Source of the DNA: Adiantum capillus-veneris
Taxonomy: Eukaryota > Streptophyta > Polypodiopsida > Polypodiales > Pteridaceae
Reading direction: 5' to 3'
NCBI GenBank assembly: GCA_014529385.2
Contig: CM043963.1
Span: 103,582,912-103,646,911, forward strand
Length of the DNA stretch: 64,000 nucleotides
Numbering within the stretch: the first letter of the stretch is position 1; each line of letters begins with the position of its first letter. A program made the translations under genes and the position numbers. Of this stretch, positions 57,827 to 64,000 are shown piece by piece. The notes under the pieces are model-generated. The model searched no databases. It was given only the letters and a program-made list of their open reading frames with translations, and was not told the origin of the DNA.

Positions 57827-58600
57827 CTGGGGTTGCTCAAGAAGATGCACTGGGTGTTTATCGAATACTTTGCATGCAATACGCTTTCGACACACATCCT
57901 TTTGTTGGGCGATACACGATTATTGTGAGTCCAGAAGCTCCCACTGTGGCCTTCACTTCCTCTGTAATTACACTATTTGTGTATGGTTTTCACCCACATA
58001 AATGCAATGGTAGTTCTGTATGATTATGTTTCAATTGATATCTAGCTGCATAGAAGTTCCTTTGATGGATACCAAGAAGCCTTGATGGAGCTGCTATATT
58101 TGGTTTTATGCTTGTGGAATTCATAACCATCATGATACTCGCCCGTTCAATAAACAACTCTGCCAAGCTTTTTGGTCTCATGATTACCTTGAAAGTGTTG
58201 TGCATTCCATTAATCAATACCCTCTGCTCATCATTGGAAACCTCACCTCCCGTAGATTGAATTTTCAGGTCTCTCAATGCTCGATGCTTGAGAATGCTCT
58301 TGATGATTTCTTCCTTTGCCTTGTTGTCAAGACCCTCTATGCACTGCTTGAAAAACTTGATCACCTGTGCAATAATTTTGCGGTGCTGAAATTCATTAAT
58401 ATCGACCTGTTTAATTCTAGCTTCCCTTTCTTTGATTCATAATCCTTGATTACACTCTGTTTGCATGAGCTGCACTTGACCGAGTCACAACAAAGGCATG
58501 TGCTACTTCCCTTTCTTTGATTCATAATCCTTGATTACACTCTGTTTGCATGAGCTGCACTTGACCGAGTCACAACAAAGGCATGTGCTACTTGTTAAAC
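57827..58600 (-). pseudogene. X transposase-like gene, N-terminal exons
   Basis: Minus strand. A Cys-rich start (CLCCDSVKCSSCKQSVIKDY, duplicated), then REARIKQVDINEFQHRKII, NKAKEEIIKSILKHRALRDL and a possible helix-turn-helix (SRLLGIHQRNFYAARY), ending near 57990. A short exon ending at 57827 carries DVCRKRIACKVFDKHPVH before the intron. The frame is broken at least once near 58430. The 5' end is not located. The N-terminal Cys motif may bind DNA. Confidence 0.5.
58421..58590. repeat. Perfect 85-bp tandem duplication
   Basis: 58421-58505 and 58506-58590 are identical. The unit covers the Cys-rich N-terminal segment of the transposase-like gene; 85 bp is not a multiple of three, so it shifts the frame. 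Confidence 0.93.
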
Positions 58601-59250
58601 TCACAACTTCCTCAACTGGAAAGGCTATATTGTTTATACTAGTACAGCCGGCCGCCTTCAACGGTCTCTCTCTCTCCCCCTCTCTCCCTCTTTATCGCGC
58701 GCAAAGGGGCTTGTTTTTGTTTTGGACTTTAGCCTTTAGGTCGCAAATTGCGACACATGTAAAGGGCTCCCCCTTCAGCCATATTATGTTAGTAGATGTT
58801 AAACTTTTAGTCATTCTTGCAGATTAGAATTTGAATGCCTTCTAACATGTGCTTTGTCCTCACAAGAAAAGCCAGAAAAAGGAGCAACGAACTGCCTTTT
58901 TTCTTGCAAGGTGGGCCAGATGTCCAAAGTCCCAGACCTCATGAAGTTGGGGGATGGCTGAAGAGAGCTTGCAAGGAATTTTGTGTCATCCTTCTTGATC
59001 AGGCATGAAGCATTTGCAGATTTATTGTGGGTGTGTGCGTGCCTAGGTGTGTATGTCGTGTGTGCACGTGTTCATGCTTGAGAGAGAGGAGAGAGAAATG
59101 AAATGTTTGTTTTTTGTCTACAAATAACCCAAGTGACTATGAGACCAGATAATTACATCATGGGCATATGGTTTAAATGTCCGATACAAAAGACTAAAGT
59201 GACAAATGCATAAAATGTAAACAAATGAGTAAGTGAACCAGTATAACCAA
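58601..59250. other. Intergenic DNA, nothing identified
   Basis: CT-rich run near 58660-58692 and a TG-rich run near 59027-59050. May hold the right end of X; I could not find inverted terminal repeats by eye. Confidence 0.35.
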
Positions 59251-59980
59251 CTAGTAGCATATCTCCTGAGTCCTCTCGGTATCCAGTTGAGTCATGTCCT
59301 GGCGAATGAGCCTGGTGATCTCGAGCGGTGTAAGAGTCAGAGAGAGGGCATCCAACGAGTACTGGAAGGGGGGTAGTCTGTCCATGCTAAATCCATGTAG
59401 CTCAAACCATGATGTCACCTCTCCATACCAGCATCTCGTGTCTCCCTGCAAAGCTAATTGTTGAGAGGACTCAAGTGCTAAGCGGGCATATCTATCTCTA
59501 GGAAGGTCCCGCAAATGGTGTATAAAGGAGATTGATCTGGTAAGCACCTCAACCACTATGGGGGGGGCAGCTAGCTCTGCTCGAATAATGTCATGTGGTA
59601 CTGAAGCCTTGGCTCTAATAAGCCGTGCAATCATAGAGACCAAAGGCTTTTCCATACCTCCCCATCCATCAGTGCGACCTTTCCTCCCGTGGTGGCCCTC
59701 GGAAGGCCCCCATATCTGAACTCCGCAATGTAGAAGCCACTATAGTGTCAAAACGCCAGAGCTTAGTCCGAGGCTCCTGAAATTGGATCTGTGAACACAT
59801 CCTCTCCAATCCATGCTACATAGGCTCTGATCAATCTAGTCTCTGTTGCTCTCCTCAATGAAAATATAGGCGAGAGAGAGAGTCGACACGAAGCTGCAAA
59901 GTTCTTCTTCCAGATGCATTGGCCTCTCGTTGGCGAGTCCCAAGTTGCACATGGTTAGGGTTTTTAGTCCCTAATCCCAT
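59251..59980 (-). pseudogene. Unrecognised degenerate gene fragment
   Basis: A 134-codon open frame (59251-59655; RYARLALESSQQLALQGD, WYGEVTSWFELHGFSM) is preceded on the same strand by protein-like sequence with stops (NERPMHLEEELCSFVST, SMDWRGCVHRSNFRSLG). The spacing and Trp/Cys/Leu content suggest a once-coding unit about 240 residues long, perhaps the end of a transposable-element protein such as a LINE. I cannot name the family. Confidence 0.35.
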
Positions 59981-60036
59981 GGAAGTCTTGCCACATCACA
60001 AACTTGTGACAATGTGGGGCACTTGACTTTGGGGCC

Positions 60037-61655
60037 TGTCATCAAATCTAATATCTCACCAACCCAAATGATTTTCTCATATTAAATTGATCACTTAGTG
60101 TGGGAGAATAAATGGGAACAAGTGTTAAGATATAGATATGTGCTTATAGATCTATCTCAACACGGGGCCAATAGTAAAGGGGCCCAAATGGGAGATGGTC
60201 TATCAAGAGCAAGGCTAACCAATGGAGCATAAGACCTTAGGGTTAGCTTCATTGAAGACCTCCAATAATGTGTGTAAAAGTCCTTTGACCTTAGGTAAGC
60301 TAGGGCTGAGCTTGAGGTGGGAACCCGGCCCAAGCTCGAGGTGCTTGACCTGCTTGAGGTGCTTGTCATGCTTGAGGTGTTTGTCCTGCTTGATTAAGGT
60401 GCTTGAGGTGCTTGACTTACTCCATGATTGAGGTGCTTGACTTGCTACATGATTAAGGTGCTTGAGGTGCCTTGAGATGCTTACCTGAGATGCTTGTGGG
60501 AACACCCCCTAGTCCAAGTGCTTTGTCATGCTTGATGACTAAGGTGCTTGAGCTCCTAAAGTCAAAAGAATCCCTACAAGAGGGGGGGCAAGCCCTTTTC
60601 CTAGGGATTAGAGAGAGAACACACACTCACACTCACAAGGGAAGCCCCAGCTTGAAGAGGCAGCAAGGATACATGTCAGGTCCCTACCCATGTTACCTTC
60701 ATGTGTTGCTTGAAGCCTATTGGCTAGGCTTCAAAGGGGTCCAATGATAAATTACTTGAATAATCTAATTGGTTTTGCATTTATCAAGTCCTCGCTCTCA
60801 AAGGGAAAAGGGGGACACTTGTCCCAAGGCTACCCATGTTGCTTGTAATGGCTCCTGCTTGTGATTGGCTAGGCCTGGAGGGGTCCAATGAGCTTCAAGC
60901 ATGAGCTACAAGGGGGGGTCGACCCAAGAAAGCTAGGGGGGTGCTTAGGGGGTATACTCACCCACACACACTCACGAGCACTCTCATTGTGTGCTATGCA
61001 AAGTGCAAGAGCTCCCTCTCCAAGCAAGTAGAGGTTGAGAGCCTACACCAACACTCTTGGCTATGGAGTGCAAATCCAACCAAGAGCCATGCTTCAATGC
61101 TTAAGCTTTCCATCTCCTTCTTCTTCATTACTATGCTATTATGTATGCTAGCAACAAGAGTATGATAAGTGAGGAACTAATTCTTTCTCCTACGAAATGT
61201 TTCTTCTTCCTCTTCCCTCCCTCATTCCCTGCTAGCTCTCTCCACCTTCGAAGGTGTTTGAGGTCTTGGGACTGAGGCTTGGGATAGTTAAATATTTCTT
61301 CAAGTTTATGTTATGTTTGTGATGCATGAAGCCTTCCATCTTCATGGCATCACCTAGGTCACAAGGAACACAAAGAGTGTATTGTTACAAGTCTCTCTTT
61401 ATGGGAGAAATCATAATACAAATGCCTATTGGAGGGGGGACCGGCTCCACATAAATCCGGTCCTCAACTGTTGTCATGTTCTCTAAACTCTCTCTCTCTC
61501 TCTTGCAAAAGTATTTTCTATGCCAAGTTAACTAATTGCTATGATTATGTTGCTATCTTCAATTATGTCTACCCGCTATGCTCACAAAATCATTTCTTGA
61601 AAGTATTCTCATTAAATTCCGCTATTCTCAAATTGAATAGGCAAATTCCATTACA
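60037..61655 (+). repeat. 5' LTR of C
   Basis: TGTCATCAAATC...TTCCATTACA, about 1619 bp. A ~15-bp unit around GAGGTGCTTGA is repeated some nine times at 60335-60490. Confidence 0.8.
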
Positions 61656-62068
61656 TTGGTATCAGAGCATTTGGTTCTCTTTTCTTGCTTAAGAAGAGAG
61701 GTCCTTAAGTAGCCTATAAATGGTTGATGTTGTTAATTATAATAGAGTAAGTGGAACTGGGATCTAATATCGGTTTTGTTAAGCCCACTATGTGGGGGAT
61801 GGTGCACACCTCGGGAGCTTTGGACTTAATAATGGAGTCTTTTTAGACTTGCCTACGGCTTTACCATTATTGAGCCATAAGAAGTCCGAAAGGAGCTAGC
61901 CCTCCGCAACTTTGCTATGTTAGACCTACTCCTCTACTCTCTATAATTAACCACTTTGAGCCGTGGGTGTAGATACTTAAGACCTAATTTTCAAAGGCTA
62001 AGAGGAGTGGCAACTAAGGTTTTGTATTGCCAAAGCATACACTAAGTATAAACATAAATTTTGTTAAC
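61656..62068 (+). other. Primer-binding site and leader of C
   Basis: TGGTATCAGAGC at 61657-61668 (tRNA-iMet type), then about 400 bp of non-coding leader similar to A and B. Confidence 0.85.
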
Positions 62069-63478
62069 ATGGCTGACAATAATCAAGAGAGTACAATGAA
62101 CATTGATAGCTTTGATTTTGCACATGAAGGTGCTAATGATGATGCTCCCATGTTTGTGAATTATCTCGTCACTAGGTTGCAACAAGCTATGGGCAACCCT
62201 GTTTTGCAAGCCGAAGTTACTCAACAACTTCATACTTATGGAATTTCCCTTCCTCTCCCAGAGGAGAGAGAGCTTAGAAGGCCTCTTGAAGAGACCCCCA
62301 AAAGAAGACTCTCTCCCATTCGAGAGGAGGAATCCAAAGAGAAAGAAAGCAATGAAAGTCTAAGTTCTTCTAAAGAGGTGGCTCCACGAAGACGGCGGTC
62401 TAGACGATCGCCTACTCCTCCCAAGAGGAAAAGAGCAACCTATAGTCCTTCTCCTCATCACTCTGAAAGGAAAGAGAGGAAACAAAGGAAGAAATGGGCT
62501 AGGAAGAGGTCACCCTCTTCTCCTTCTTCTTCACCTTCCTCCTCTTCCGATAAAAGTTATGGCTATTCTCCTAGAGAATACAAGAGGGGAGGACATCGCA
62601 AATCATTTCCTGCATGGCGAAGGTCACAAAAGCTAAAGAAGTTCAAGGAGGGAGGAAAGAGTATCTCTTTTCTCACCTATGATGGCACCTTTGGTGCTAC
62701 CGACAAAGTGTTGGCCTTCATCCAGCAATTTGATGCGGCCTTTGGGGACGAGGGCTTCACAGAGTTCTCCAGGCTACGCCATGTAGCTATGAACTTCCAA
62801 AAATCAGCTCGTCAATGGTTGGCTAGCCTTCGTGGCAATGGAGAAGCCCCAAAGACATGGAAAACTCTACAAGTTTCCATCATGAAGCAATTTCTTCCAA
62901 GCGATACTAAAGATAAAGTTCTTACCAAATGGCGCGGCTTGAAGCTTCTCTCTCATGAGTCTATCAACAAGTATGTAGACAAGTTTTGGGATTTACATCT
63001 CAAAGCTACTGTCTTTCAAAAGATAGACTTTGCCGAGCAAAGACAGCAATTCTGTGCGGGATTATCTGAAGAGATGGCCAAATACATCAACTCTCAACGG
63101 CCCAGTACTATTACCGAAGTAATCCACCACACCATGGTTGCTTCACGCATCAATTTCCATCAAGGGGCTAGACGTAATGTCAAGCCCATGGAAAACAAAG
63201 AGAAAAATGATGCAAAGGGGAAATCCAATGCTCAAAATAATTTCCAAGGCACTTCCAACAACAACAACAACAACAACAACAATCGGTCCAAGGAGAAGGG
63301 AGTTTACAAAGGTAAAAACAAACTCTCTCCTGAAGAGCTTGAAGCTTTTCGCAAGGACCATAAGAGTTTCAAGTGTGGGGAGCAAGGACATGGCTATCGT
63401 TCTTGCCCCAAGAAGAATACTCGCAATGAGACTCCTAGGGCTTCCACCATCGAAGCTCCAAAAGAGGATGCTCATTGA
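62069..63478 (+). CDS. Gag of C with an Arg/Ser-rich domain
   Basis: 469 codons from ATG 62069 (MADNNQESTMNIDSFDFAHE). N-terminal acidic part; a strongly basic RS-like region at about residues 105-190 (RRRRSRRSPTPPKRKR, KRSPSSPSSSPSSSSDKS); capsid (VLAFIQQFDAAFGDEGFTEF, WLASLRGNGEAPKTW, FCAGLSEEMAKYINSQR); an Asn run (about nine); and a zinc knuckle whose first Cys is Ser (SFKCGEQGHGYRSC). The RS region precedes the capsid, which is unusual, and may direct the protein to nuclear or splicing bodies; that is inference. TGA ends the frame just before protease, which continues in the same frame. Confidence 0.9.
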   Translation: MADNNQESTMNIDSFDFAHEGANDDAPMFVNYLVTRLQQAMGNPVLQAEVTQQLHTYGISLPLPEERELRRPLEETPKRRLSPIREEESKEKESNESLSSSKEVAPRRRRSRRSPTPPKRKRATYSPSPHHSERKERKQRKKWARKRSPSSPSSSPSSSSDKSYGYSPREYKRGGHRKSFPAWRRSQKLKKFKEGGKSISFLTYDGTFGATDKVLAFIQQFDAAFGDEGFTEFSRLRHVAMNFQKSARQWLASLRGNGEAPKTWKTLQVSIMKQFLPSDTKDKVLTKWRGLKLLSHESINKYVDKFWDLHLKATVFQKIDFAEQRQQFCAGLSEEMAKYINSQRPSTITEVIHHTMVASRINFHQGARRNVKPMENKEKNDAKGKSNAQNNFQGTSNNNNNNNNNRSKEKGVYKGKNKLSPEELEAFRKDHKSFKCGEQGHGYRSCPKKNTRNETPRASTIEAPKEDAH

Positions 63479-64000
63479 AAAGGATCATCACTCTCCTATG
63501 ATTGGGGAAAGGTAAGAGAGCATGATGCCTTCATCTTGTTTGACCCTGGCTCTACTCTCAACTTCATATCAATAGAGTTGGCCACCAAGTTGGGCATTCA
63601 AGCTTTTGAGATGGGAGATATAGTAACAGCCGATGCAGCTTTCAAGGGACAAAAAGCCTCCGTTACTCCCTTGATTGGGAAGTTGAGGCTTCATGTCCAA
63701 AGCTATGTCGACAAAGAAGACTTCTTCATCTCTCCTCTCCAACATCAGGATGTTATCCTAGGGGCACCATGGTTTGATCGCATGGCTGTCAACATGAAGT
63801 TCCTTGAAAGGAGAATTTACTTCACCTACAGGGGAAAGAACATGTATATAGATGCTAGTGAGCGTGGTCGCACTATTCCACTTGTAAATCCTCTTTCTTT
63901 TGATAAATCAATGAAGAGCTTAGTTTCTGCGTACATGATTTATGTCAAAGAGTCTCTAAAAGCTAATAATGTTTCATCAAATGAAAATGATAGGAATCAA
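63479..64000 (+). CDS. Protease region of C (partial)
   Basis: In the same frame as gag after a single TGA (63476-63478). LFDPGSTLNFIS (~63537) is the active-site block and VILGAPWFD follows at about 63752. Open to the window end. In A the matching position has no stop, so C either is broken here or uses readthrough. Confidence 0.8.

Larger units (their letters stand above)
60037..64000 (+). mobile_element. C: 5' half of an A/B-family Ty3 element, cut by window end
   Basis: 5' LTR (60037-61655), primer site, leader, an open gag and the start of protease. The best-preserved copy of this family in the window. Whether it is complete lies outside the window. Confidence 0.9.

Noticed and set aside
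40941-60036. Terminal inverted repeats bounding module X
   Set aside because: I compared the left edge near 40941-41020 with likely right ends at 54.2, 58.6 and 59-60 kb and found no convincing inverted match, so no element boundary is claimed.

Overview
The window looks like nuclear DNA of a land plant with a large, transposon-filled genome. The evidence is plant-type LTR retrotransposons (a Ty3 element with a second, Tat-type RNase H; Copia and Ty3 elements with tRNA-iMet primer sites of the TGGTATCAGAGC type), spliceosomal introns, and no organellar or bacterial gene. A fern or lycophyte is my best guess from the mix of families, but this is inference. I see no intact ordinary host gene; almost everything is mobile DNA or its wreckage.

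Layout. 1-3379: 5' half of a minus-strand Tat-like Ty3 element (F1), cut by the window edge. 3380-9460: AT-rich DNA with a near-perfect 260-bp foldback (4012-4273), a 0.5-kb direct repeat pair (4531/6804), a CT microsatellite and a degenerate minisatellite. 9461-18179: nearly intact minus-strand relative of F1 (G), with ~99% identical LTRs and a 4-bp target duplication. 18180-21618: old unclear DNA with a short hairpin and repeat cluster. 21619-26988: two broken plus-strand Ty3 elements of one family (A and B), fused at a short shared sequence. 26989-40325: another Ty3 element (D), inserted into B's gag and itself split by a Copia element (31249-36479, 5-bp target duplication). D's right LTR is followed by a second primer site and leader (40326-40940). 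41180-58600: a low-copy-looking module (X) with a decayed plus-strand gene (coiled coil, RING-like, acidic repeats, FCP1/NIF-like phosphatase domain), converging on a decayed minus-strand DDE-transposase-like gene. Both genes have introns filled with the same palindromic GGTAGCTACC repeats. X's first intron is split by E (42021-49048), a gag-only retrotransposon with ~99% identical LTRs. 60037-64000: a fresh 5' half of the A/B family (C), cut by the window end.

Three observations stand out. First, a 70-72 codon reading frame sits upstream of gag in F1, G, D (two copies) and E. It is strongly conserved in protein sequence although the elements are otherwise very different, and it ends about 100 bp before gag in F1, G and E. 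I recognise no known family. Second, nonsense codons in many of the broken genes can be explained by C-to-T changes in CAG, CAA or CGA codons with the frame kept; the Copia polyprotein has eight such stops and no frameshift. Third, the X module pairs a transposase-like gene with a phosphatase-like gene and a shared intronic palindrome array, which suggests a large cargo-bearing DNA transposon.
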